DNA of 64,000 nt from Gemmataceae bacterium. GTDB lineage: Bacteria; Planctomycetota; Planctomycetia; Gemmatales; Gemmataceae. The position numbers and the translations under genes were made by a program. The notes beneath the pieces were generated by a model, which was given only the letters and a program-made list of their open reading frames with translations, had not been told where the DNA came from and searched no databases. Where the stretch lies: positions 1 to 64,000 of the forward strand of contig JAHBXO010000004.1 of assembly GCA_019636445.1 (NCBI GenBank), given 5' to 3'. This document shows positions 1-6,466 of the stretch, piece after piece; the first letter of the stretch is position 1, and each line of letters begins with the position of its first letter.

Positions 1-192
1 GGCCGTGTACGGCTCCGATCCGGCGATGGTGGCATCGACGCCGACGAGCAGCGTGCGCAATTCCTCCGGGGTCAGGACGTTCGCTTCCGCCTTTGGTGGG
101 AACACGAGCGTCAATCCGGCGGTTTCAATGACATCGCGGTAACGCGGGACGAACGCCTCGACTTCGCGCGGCGTGACAAGGACGGTGGGCAT
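1..192 (-). CDS. 2-hydroxyacid dehydrogenase, N-terminal fragment (runs off the left edge)
   Basis: An open frame runs from an ATG at 192 leftwards off the window, so only the first 64 residues are visible. The protein begins MPTVLVTPREVEAF and continues with a pattern of a variable 'VIETAGLTLVF' stretch, a 'LTPEELRTLLVGVDATIAGSEPYT' type segment split across the substrate-binding lobe. This matches the N-terminal catalytic lobe of D-isomer-specific 2-hydroxyacid dehydrogenases such as phosphoglycerate dehydrogenase; the 'GVDATIAGSEP' portion corresponds to the loop where these enzymes ask which residues bind the acid substrate. The NAD-binding domain and catalytic His lie outside the window, so substrate cannot be stated. 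It lies 34 bases beyond the end of the PIN gene remnant on the same strand. Confidence 0.7.
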   Translation of the reverse strand, partial: MPTVLVTPREVEAFVPRYRDVIETAGLTLVFPPKAEANVLTPEELRTLLVGVDATIAGSEPYTA

Positions 193-226
193 GGGGGACT
201 CGAAGATGATCGGGAACCGCGAACGG

Positions 227-325
227 CTACGGAATGCTTTGTAGTTTGCGGACGTGCCGGGACCAGACCGTCGTCGCAAGCGCGTTCGCCAACTTCTCGT
301 CGGCGGTAACCATGACTCCATCGAG
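227..325 (-). pseudogene. Orphaned 3' end of the PIN-domain gene, beyond a premature stop
   Basis: Directly after the TAA at 326-328 the same frame continues without interruption for 32 codons to a TAG at 227-229. It reads on with the residues expected of a PIN C-terminus, including VTADEKLANALA and a final VRKLQSIP. The stop arises because the codon that is CAA (Gln) in the upstream copy is TAA here. This stretch is therefore the natural gene end, cut off by a single C-to-T change. It would be translated only by readthrough. Confidence 0.65.
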
Positions 326-590
326 TTACACGGCGAGCGCCAAGTAGAGACAATCGTAGACGGTGCGATTCGAGCGATCCGCGAGATCGAACGCGGCGCG
401 TACCAGCGGAACGGAGGAATGTCGTTGAATCGGGAGATTCGCCAACTTCTCGTCGGCGGTAACCATGACTCCATCGAGTTGCACGGCAAGCGCCAAGTAG
501 AGGCAATCGTAGACGGTGCGGTTCGTGCGATCCGCGAGATCGAACGCGGCGGGAACCAGCGGATCGGAGGGATGCCAATTAACGGCGATC
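285..590. repeat. 153-bp in-frame tandem duplication within the PIN gene
   Basis: Copy one (438-590) and copy two (285-437) start with the same TTCGCCAACTTCTCGTCGG and keep an exact offset of 153 bases (51 codons). Similarity is very high over the first two thirds and falls in the last 40 or so bases of each copy, judged by eye. Either a local tandem duplication or a deletion that fused two neighbouring PIN genes would give this pattern. Confidence 0.85.
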
Positions 591-802
591 TTGGCCAAGT
601 CGTCGAGAATGTTGACTGCTTCCAATCGTGGCAACCCGTCCCGTCGGATCTTTTTCCAAAGAATGGCCGCCAACTCGATTTTCAGGAAGTCCGGGCAGTG
701 CAAAGGAACACCGCCCGTTCGCAATCGAATTGCCTCGGCGTCGTGCGGTTCGGGAACATACCACTTAATCGCGACGCTGGAATCGATGACTTGCAGGCTC
801 AT
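326..802 (-). CDS. PIN-domain ribonuclease toxin (VapC-like) with internal duplication
   Basis: This 158-residue protein begins MSLQVIDSSVAIKW, the typical first strand of a PIN nuclease. Conserved acidic residues are visible at D7, E43 (KIELA), D99 (TVYDCLYLALA) and D117 (VTADEKL). PIN toxins cleave RNA with Mg2+ and are neutralised by the partner protein encoded just upstream. The start is the ATG at 802, which overlaps the antitoxin stop by four bases (ATGA). Odd feature: the 153-base segment 438-590 is repeated in tandem at 285-437 in the same frame, so the motif PLVxAAFDLADRxNRTVYDCLYLALAV occurs twice, and a premature TAA ends the protein inside the second copy. The first copy still holds all four acidic residues, so activity is possible, but the altered C-terminus may matter. 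It could instead be a decaying gene. Confidence 0.75.
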   Translation of the reverse strand: MSLQVIDSSVAIKWYVPEPHDAEAIRLRTGGVPLHCPDFLKIELAAILWKKIRRDGLPRLEAVNILDDLAKIAVNWHPSDPLVPAAFDLADRTNRTVYDCLYLALAVQLDGVMVTADEKLANLPIQRHSSVPLVRAAFDLADRSNRTVYDCLYLALAV

Positions 803-1050
803 CGATCCCGATCCTCGCGGATCAGTTCGACGCTGTCGCCGAAGACTCGTCCGCTGGCCGCAAGGCGCTCGCGAATGGCGTTCGCGCCGGCCCATGGATC
901 GTCGACAACTGGCGTGGTTGTTCCGTTCGTCGTCGCCTTGGGATGAACGACGACGACGACTTCGTACTCCGCGTTCGGTCGACCGAGCGGGATCGACAGT
1001 GTCAGCGTTCCGTCCGGTCCGGTACTGTGCAGGCCCTGGCTCGCGATCAT
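799..1050 (-). CDS. Probable antitoxin partner of the PIN toxin
   Basis: An 83-residue protein starting MIASQGLHSTGPDGTL, ending IREDRDR, and overlapping the PIN toxin start by the sequence ATGA. The N-terminal half is a short strand-rich segment (TLTLSIPLG..AEYEVVVVV) and the C-terminal half contains a helix (AGANAIRERLAASG) followed by SVELIREDR. Many antitoxins place the toxin-binding helix at this end. I assign the role from gene order and size rather than from a recognised DNA-binding motif. The ATG at 1050 is chosen because the upstream extension to 1146 crosses the ilvB terminator hairpin. Confidence 0.6.
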   Translation of the reverse strand: MIASQGLHSTGPDGTLTLSIPLGRPNAEYEVVVVVHPKATTNGTTTPVVDDPWAGANAIRERLAASGRVFGDSVELIREDRDR

Positions 1051-1100
1051 AATCGATTCCCCTCGTCTTCCATCGATTCTACCGTCGCCGGGGACTGGCG

Positions 1101-1133
1101 AAACAAAAATGCCGCCGGTATCCCGGCGGCATC
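1101..1133 (-). terminator. Intrinsic terminator of ilvB
   Basis: A perfect stem GCCGCCGG/CCGGCGGC (1111-1118 and 1123-1130) extended by AT pairs, with the loop TATC. On the minus strand it is followed by TTTTTGTTT (1101-1109). It lies 20 bases beyond the ilvB stop. Confidence 0.85.
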
Positions 1134-1153
1134 GATGCGGATCCAAAGGGTGC

Positions 1154-2926
1154 TCACGCCTTGATGATGTCCTTCACCGTCATTCCGCTCGGGATCATCG
1201 GCAGCACGTGCTCTTGGTGCGGCACGTGTACATCCAGCACGAACGCGCCCGGCGATTCGATCATCTCCACGAGTGCGGCGTCCAGGTCCTTCTTGTCCCA
1301 GATCGTCTTCGCGGGCACGCCGAAGCCCTTCGCCACGGTCACGAAATCGGGGAACGGAGCGGCGTCGTCGCCGGCGCCAAGGTACGTATGGCCCCGGTTG
1401 CTGCCGAAGAAGCGGTCTTCCCACTGCACCACCATGCCGAGGTGCTGGTTGTTGAGGAGCAGAACCTTCGCCGGGATCTTCTCGGTGTGGCAGCAGGCGA
1501 GTTCCTGGATGTTCATGAGGAAGCTGCCGTCGCCGTCGATGTCGATGCAGAGATGGTCGGGGTGCGCCACCTGCGCGCCCATCGCCGCCGGCAGGCCAAA
1601 GCCCATCGTGCCGAGGCCGCCGCTCGTCACCCACTTGCGGGGCTTCGTGAACGGGAAATACTGCGCGGCGAACATCTGATGCTGACCGACACCCGTGCTG
1701 AGGATCGTCTTGTCCAATTGGCCGCGCGCCTTCAGGATCTCATGCAATCGCTGGATTGCGTATTGCGGGTAGATCTTCCCGTCGCCGGCGTTGTCGAACT
1801 TCTTCATCGGCTCGGTTTCGCGCCATTCGTCGATTTGCCGCAGCCATTCCGTATAGCGCCCGCCGCTCGTCAGGTCGACGTGCGCCGGCTCCTTCAGCAG
1901 GGCGTTGATGTCCTCGAGAGCAAGGCGGAGGTCGCCGTGCACCGGGATGTGCGCGAGCTTGTTCTTGTGGATCTCGCTCTTGTCGATGTCGATGTGCACG
2001 ATCTTGCCGTGCTTGGCGAACTCGGAGAGCTTGCCCGTGACGCGGTCGTCGAAGCGGACGCCGAAGGAGAGCAGCAGGTCGGCCTCGTTGACGGCGTAGT
2101 TGCTGTAGACGGTGCCGTGCATGCCGAGCATTTGCAGGCAAAGGTAGTGATCGGCGGGGAAGTTGCCGATGCCGTGGAGCGTGAGCGCGACGGGGATGCC
2201 GGTGGCGATGGCGAACTTCGTGAGCGCGTCGGCGGCGCTCGAGTGCGTCACGCCGCCGCCGGCGTAGATGATCGGCTTCTTGCTGGAGCGGATCGCCTGC
2301 AGGATCGGTTCGAGCTCCTGCCGTGGCGCCCGGCGGGTCGGCTTGTAGCCGGGCAGGTTCAACGCCGGGTTCCAGTCCGGCACGATCTGCTTGACCTGCA
2401 CATCCTTCGGCATGTCGATCAGCACCGGTCCCGGCCGGCCGCTCTCGGCGATCAGGAACGCTTCCGCCATCACGCGCGTGATGTCCTCGGTGCGCGTGAC
2501 GAGATAGTGGTGCTTCGTGATGCCGCGGCAGATCTCCACCATCGGCGTTTCCTGGAACGCGTCGTTGCCGAGGACGGCCGTGCTCACCTGGCCGGTGATC
2601 GCGATCATCGGCACGCTGTCCATCTTCGCGTCGGCGATGCAGGTGACGAAGTTCGTGGCGCCGGGGCCGGACGTGCTGAAGCAGACGCCGGCCTTGCCCG
2701 TGGTGCGGGCGTAGCCGTGCGCCATGAAGCCGCCGCCCTGCTCGTGCCGCGGCAGGATCGTGCGCAGCTTGTCTGACACGCGCGTGAGCGACTGGTGGAT
2801 CGGCATCGACGCGCCGCCCGGATAGGCGAAGACGACTTCGACCCCGTGCCGGATGAGGCTCTGAACGAGGATATCGGCCCCGTTCATCTTCTCTTGGGCG
2901 GTCGGGTTCGTGCGTGCGTCGGCCAT
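1154..2926 (-). CDS. ilvB: Acetolactate synthase large subunit
   Basis: A 590-residue thiamine-diphosphate enzyme that joins two pyruvates (or pyruvate and 2-ketobutyrate) in the first common step of valine, leucine and isoleucine synthesis. Visible features are the N-terminal Pyr domain with VFAYPGGAS and the catalytic glutamate in [10 protein letters not shown] (about E62), the central FAD-binding domain, and the C-terminal TPP motif beginning GDGSFLMN and ending in [10 protein letters not shown]. The length fits the family. The start at 2926 was chosen because homologues begin at about this point and GGTGAG precedes it; the frame is open for another 100 codons upstream. No ilvN regulatory subunit gene is next to it in the window. 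The gene is single, with its own terminator at 1101-1133 and a candidate promoter at 2971-2998. Confidence 0.95.
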   Translation of the reverse strand: MADARTNPTAQEKMNGADILVQSLIRHGVEVVFAYPGGASMPIHQSLTRVSDKLRTILPRHEQGGGFMAHGYARTTGKAGVCFSTSGPGATNFVTCIADAKMDSVPMIAITGQVSTAVLGNDAFQETPMVEICRGITKHHYLVTRTEDITRVMAEAFLIAESGRPGPVLIDMPKDVQVKQIVPDWNPALNLPGYKPTRRAPRQELEPILQAIRSSKKPIIYAGGGVTHSSAADALTKFAIATGIPVALTLHGIGNFPADHYLCLQMLGMHGTVYSNYAVNEADLLLSFGVRFDDRVTGKLSEFAKHGKIVHIDIDKSEIHKNKLAHIPVHGDLRLALEDINALLKEPAHVDLTSGGRYTEWLRQIDEWRETEPMKKFDNAGDGKIYPQYAIQRLHEILKARGQLDKTILSTGVGQHQMFAAQYFPFTKPRKWVTSGGLGTMGFGLPAAMGAQVAHPDHLCIDIDGDGSFLMNIQELACCHTEKIPAKVLLLNNQHLGMVVQWEDRFFGSNRGHTYLGAGDDAAPFPDFVTVAKGFGVPAKTIWDKKDLDAALVEMIESPGAFVLDVHVPHQEHVLPMIPSGMTVKDIIKA

Positions 2927-2970
2927 GATTCTCACCGGCTGGGTTCGAGGAAGTCGCAACAATAGCGGGT

Positions 2971-2998
2971 AGTATATCGCCCCATAGGGGACTTGGAA
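2971..2998 (-). promoter_or_regulatory. Candidate sigma-70-type promoter of ilvB
   Basis: On the minus strand TATACT (2971-2976) is a good -10 box, with a weak TTCCAA -35 candidate (2993-2998) separated by 16 bases. The start codon follows after about 44 bases. No attenuator-like leader peptide was seen. Confidence 0.4.
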
Positions 2999-3155
2999 GG
3001 TGCGGATTCGGCGAAGATTCCGACAATTTTTCCAGAGTTCCCACTTGACCCGAATTTTGAGGACGGGTAGGCTTCGCGGAATTACTTGGACTGGCCTGAC
3101 CGTCCAATCCTCTCCCCCAACCCACGGAAGGGCGTCGCGGATTTCCCCGCCGGCC

Positions 3156-4046
3156 ATGAATGCACTGGACCGCCCGTCGGTTTGGCCGGCGCCGGCGAAG
3201 CTTAACCTGACACTGGAAATCCTTGCCAAGCGGCCCGATGGTTACCACGCGATCGAATCGCTCATGGTTCCCGTGGGTCTGGCGGATGAACTGACATTCC
3301 GAGACGCCGAGGATTTGTCGCTGACTTGCGACGAGCCGACGATTCCGACGGACGGACGGAATCTGGTCCTGAAGGCGGCGGAGGCGTTGCGGCGAACGAC
3401 GGGATCGCGACACGGTGCGGCGATCCACCTGACGAAGCGGATCCCGCACGAGGCCGGCCTTGGCGGGGGCAGCAGTGACGCGGCAACCGCGCTGCTGGCC
3501 CTGAATGAGTTGTGGAGCCTGAACCTTCCGCCTGCGGACCTCGCTCGGGTCGCAGCGGAAATCGGCTCGGATGTGGCGTTCTTTTTGGCCCGATCGGCAG
3601 CGTGGTGCACCGGCCGCGGCGAGATCGTGGAATCGGTAGCGTCCGGCGCGGCGTTCGATGTTGTCATCGTGAAGCCGCCGATCGGACTGTCAACGAAGGA
3701 GATTTATGGCCGGGTGAGCGTGCCGGCTCATCCGGTAGACGGAACCCCGGCCCGCGACGCGTTGCGGGCCGGCGACAAGGAAGCCCTCGGCCGTGCCCTG
3801 TTCAACCGGCTCCAGGCACCGGCCTTCGCCGTCGCTCCGGCGGTCGAGTCGCTCCATCGCGAACTCGCCGCCCTCGGTCCGCTCGGCTGCCAACTCTCCG
3901 GCAGCGGATCGGCGCTGTTCGCCCTCTGCCGCGACGCCCTCGAGGCGAATCGGATCGCCACCGCGATTCGAGCCAACCACGTGTCCGACCCCGTGCCGCC
4001 GCGCGTCTACGTGTGCCAGACCCGGACCGGCCCCTCACCTCCCTGA
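3156..4046 (+). CDS. ispE: 4-diphosphocytidyl-2-C-methyl-D-erythritol kinase
   Basis: A 296-residue GHMP-family kinase that phosphorylates CDP-methylerythritol in the non-mevalonate isoprenoid pathway. The first strand [12 protein letters not shown] carries the conserved lysine, [12 protein letters not shown] is the usual substrate-binding segment, and the ATP-binding loop [14 protein letters not shown] lies near residue 100. The C-terminal [12 protein letters not shown] motif is also present. The ATG at 3156 gives the usual family length; the frame is open upstream but that region lacks family similarity. The gene lies 33 bases upstream of spoVG on the same strand, an order that recalls the ispE-spoVG neighbourhood of Bacillus. 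Confidence 0.95.
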   Translation: MNALDRPSVWPAPAKLNLTLEILAKRPDGYHAIESLMVPVGLADELTFRDAEDLSLTCDEPTIPTDGRNLVLKAAEALRRTTGSRHGAAIHLTKRIPHEAGLGGGSSDAATALLALNELWSLNLPPADLARVAAEIGSDVAFFLARSAAWCTGRGEIVESVASGAAFDVVIVKPPIGLSTKEIYGRVSVPAHPVDGTPARDALRAGDKEALGRALFNRLQAPAFAVAPAVESLHRELAALGPLGCQLSGSGSALFALCRDALEANRIATAIRANHVSDPVPPRVYVCQTRTGPSPP

Positions 4047-4067
4047 CGGATCGCACTCGCCTGCAAC

Positions 4068-4082
4068 AAGGAGTTACCGGTG
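4068..4082 (+). promoter_or_regulatory. Ribosome binding site that fixes a GTG start for spoVG
   Basis: AAGGAG at 4068-4073 lies six bases before GTG 4080-4082. No ATG is near, so the SpoVG start is GTG. Confidence 0.8.
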
Positions 4083-4652
4083 CAAATCACGGAAGTCCGC
4101 ATCAAGCTCTGCGAGGAGAATCGCGAACGCCTCCTCGCGTTCTGTTCCATCACCTTCGACAACGCGTTCGTCATCCGCGATCTGAAAGTCATCGACGGCA
4201 GCCGCGGGCTGTTCGTCGCCATGCCCAGCCGCAAGCTCACCGACCGCTGCGGTTGCGGCTGCAAGAACCACCTGCGCGCCAAGTTCTGCAACAACTGCGG
4301 CCGTCGACTGGACGAAGCCCGCGCCCTCCGCGAATCCGAGGGCCGCGCCAAGCTCCACGCCGATATCGCGCACCCGATCCACTGCAAGGCCCGCGAAGAG
4401 ATCCAGGGTGCCATCGCCAAGGCGTACGATCTCGAACGCGAACGCGCGAAACTCCCCGGCTATGTCTGTAGTTACGATGACCACGACTACGACCTGGACG
4501 ACGTGCCGATGAGCTACGGAGAGATGGTGAAGCAGTCGGCACCCGGCTACCGGATGCACGGCCCTCACGCCCCGGCCGCACAAGGCACACATCGCGAACA
4601 CGCGCCCAACCGCGCCCGAACCGAATCAACCTTCGGCGTCGGTATCGAGTAA
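4080..4652 (+). CDS. spoVG: SpoVG-family protein with inserted zinc-ribbon
   Basis: SpoVG proteins are small nucleic-acid-binding regulators, about 85-100 residues in most bacteria. Here the family core is split. Residues 1-54 (MQITEVRIKL to VAMPSRKLT) match the first half, and residues 93-120 (HADIAHPIHCKAREEIQ) match the second half including the DIAHP motif. Between them lies a segment with C57, C59, C61, C70 and C73 (DRCGCGCKNHLRAKFCNNC), which looks like a zinc-ribbon. A low-complexity acidic then His-rich tail follows to residue 190. The start is a GTG with a strong AAGGAG. Zinc binding is inferred from the cysteine spacing. The insert sits just before the helix thought to contact nucleic acid. 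Confidence 0.88.
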   Translation: MQITEVRIKLCEENRERLLAFCSITFDNAFVIRDLKVIDGSRGLFVAMPSRKLTDRCGCGCKNHLRAKFCNNCGRRLDEARALRESEGRAKLHADIAHPIHCKAREEIQGAIAKAYDLERERAKLPGYVCSYDDHDYDLDDVPMSYGEMVKQSAPGYRMHGPHAPAAQGTHREHAPNRARTESTFGVGIE

Positions 4653-4660
4653 AACGAAGA

Positions 4661-4688
4661 AGCCCGCGGACGAGCGTCCGCGGGCTTT
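4661..4688. terminator. Bidirectional terminator between spoVG and efp
   Basis: A perfect 10-bp stem (4662-4671 GCCCGCGGAC and 4676-4685) with the loop GAGC, flanked by A's on the left and T's on the right. It serves both convergent genes. Confidence 0.8.
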
Positions 4689-4707
4689 CCAAGCATTGAA
4701 ATCCCGA

Positions 4708-5277
4708 TCACGCCTTCGAGCGGCCCAGGTACTTCCCGTCTTCGGTTTGGATCGTCACCATTTCGCCTTCCGTGATGAACGAAGGCACCTGCACGACCAG
4801 CCCCGTCTCCAGCGTCGCCGACTTGTATTGCGCCGCCGCCGTCGCACCTTTGATGCCCGGCTCGGTCTCCACCACCTTCAGCGTCACCGTTTGAGGCAGC
4901 GCCACGTCCAGCGGCTTACCGTCGTACGAGGTGATCTGCACCGTGTCGTTTTCACGCAGGTACTTGATCTTGTCGCCGACCATCTGTCCGCTCAGCGTCA
5001 CTTGTTCGAACGTCTCGGAATCCATGAACACGAAATCTTCGCCGTCCTTGTACGAGTAGGTGTAGTCCTTCGTTTCGAGATACACCACGTCGACCTTGTC
5101 GTCCGGGTGGACACGTTCGTCGGTGATCGAGCCGGTCTTCAGGTTCTTGAGCTTGAGGTACAGAATCGCGCGCCAGTTGCCCGGCGTGTTCAGGTCGCGG
5201 TCGAGGCAGTACCAGAGCTGATTGTTCATGTTCAGCACCATGCCGCGCCGAATGTCGATCATCTTCGTGGAAGCCAC
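4708..5277 (-). CDS. efp: Translation elongation factor P
   Basis: A 189-residue three-domain protein that relieves ribosome stalling at consecutive prolines. The N-terminal KOW-like domain begins MASTKMIDIRRGMVLNMNNQLW, followed by the OB domains (DKVDVVYLETKDYTYSY, and the C-terminal VPSFITEGEMVTIQTEDGKYLGR). The loop that is modified in other species reads NTPGNWRA, placing Asn34 where E. coli has lysine and Pseudomonas has arginine. The start is a GTG at 5277, supported by GGAGAG seven bases upstream; the internal ATG five codons later has no such site. It is convergent with spoVG. Which modification, if any, occurs cannot be told. Confidence 0.95.
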   Translation of the reverse strand: MASTKMIDIRRGMVLNMNNQLWYCLDRDLNTPGNWRAILYLKLKNLKTGSITDERVHPDDKVDVVYLETKDYTYSYKDGEDFVFMDSETFEQVTLSGQMVGDKIKYLRENDTVQITSYDGKPLDVALPQTVTLKVVETEPGIKGATAAAQYKSATLETGLVVQVPSFITEGEMVTIQTEDGKYLGRSKA

Positions 5278-5433
5278 GTCGTCTCTCCTGCGATAGCGCG
5301 GATGGCCCGCACCGACTGGGAATACCGTAACTCTCAGTTTATCAATCGACCGACACCGCGGACAGCCGACGACGGCACGCGAATCGGTACAACAGTCGGC
5401 ACCCTCTCCGACCCAACGATCGACGAGGTGCCC

Positions 5434-6438
5434 GTGATTCCGCTCCTGACGTTCACGCTATTACTCGGCCCGGTCCAGTGTTCGGTCGAATCGAGCCTCG
5501 TTACCGACGGCCGAAACATCCGCCAATTCGCGTTCGACGGCGACACCAAGACCGCGTTCGCGTCGAAGGAACCGGCGAGGTCGGGCGACCACCTGACGCT
5601 TCATTTCGATCGCGTCGTCGAAGTCCGCTCGCTGACCGTTTCACTCGGCGAAGCTTCGACGGCCGACGTGGTCCTCGAAGCCTCGACCGATGGGAAGTCT
5701 TTTTCGCCGATCGCCGAGTTCACGAAGGGCAAAGCGAAAACGACTCGGACTCACAAAGTCAGGGCCTTGCGCGTGCGCGCGGTCAAGGATGCGGACAAGC
5801 CACTGGTCGTCCGCGAGTTCGCGATCGATACCGCGCCGGGCGTCGCACCCTTCCGATTCCCGATCGAGTTCGAGCTCGATGTGGCGGATGCGCCCGAGAT
5901 GAAAGCCTGGGCGGAAAACGTCATTAGCATCTGCGAACGGCACTACCCGATGATCTGCACCGAACTGGGGAGTGATGGCTACGACCCGCCGACCCAGATC
6001 CGAATGGCGTTCAAGTCCGATTACAACGGCGTCGCCGAGGCCGCCGGCACGCGCATCCGCGGCTCCGTGAAGTTTTTCAAGCGCAACCCGAACGATATCG
6101 GCGCGATGATTCACGAGACGGCTCACTGCGTCCAGCGCTATCGTCAGCGCGGCATCCCCGGCTGGCTCGTCGAAGGCATCGCCGACTATGTCCGCTTCTG
6201 GAAATACGAACCGGGCAAGGCCGGCCGCCTGAACCCCGACACCGCCCAGTACAACGGCAGCTATCGAACGACGGCGGCGTTCCTCGCGTACGTCTCCGAT
6301 CGGTACGACCCGAAAGCCGTGAACAAATTGAATGCCCTGCTTCGCGAGGGACGCTACGAAGCCGATTCGTGGCGCGTCATCACGGGCAAATCGGTCGAAG
6401 AGTTGAACCAGGAGTGGCGCCGCTCGCTCGTGCGCTGA
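5434..6438 (+). CDS. Secreted basic-secretory-protein-type metallopeptidase with N-terminal discoidin-like domain
   Basis: A 334-residue protein with a hydrophobic leader (MIPLLTFTLLLGPVQC) that could be a signal peptide or a lipoprotein signal. Residues of about 25-130 look like an F5/8-type (discoidin) beta domain (NIRQFAFDGDTKTAF, VRSLTVSLGE, VLEASTDGKSF). The C-terminal half resembles the plant basic secretory protein family: it holds the zinc motif HETAH in MIHETAHCVQRYR, followed by GWLVEGIADYVRF, where the Glu is a likely third ligand. The GTG at 5434 is chosen because GACGAGG lies five bases upstream; a GTG at 5428 is also possible. The substrate is unknown; export suggests action on extracellular polymers. 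Confidence 0.75.
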   Translation: MIPLLTFTLLLGPVQCSVESSLVTDGRNIRQFAFDGDTKTAFASKEPARSGDHLTLHFDRVVEVRSLTVSLGEASTADVVLEASTDGKSFSPIAEFTKGKAKTTRTHKVRALRVRAVKDADKPLVVREFAIDTAPGVAPFRFPIEFELDVADAPEMKAWAENVISICERHYPMICTELGSDGYDPPTQIRMAFKSDYNGVAEAAGTRIRGSVKFFKRNPNDIGAMIHETAHCVQRYRQRGIPGWLVEGIADYVRFWKYEPGKAGRLNPDTAQYNGSYRTTAAFLAYVSDRYDPKAVNKLNALLREGRYEADSWRVITGKSVEELNQEWRRSLVR

Positions 6439-6466
6439 ACGGAATCGAACCCGCCGGGGCCGCCCC

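Noticed and set aside
1109..2776. A 555-codon plus-strand frame opposite ilvB, and similar long antisense frames at 7322-9322, 13292-15178, 32798-34201 and 45229-47832
   Set aside because: They lie opposite clear genes, have no family motifs and are rich in Arg, Ala, His and Val, as expected from GC-rich antisense frames.
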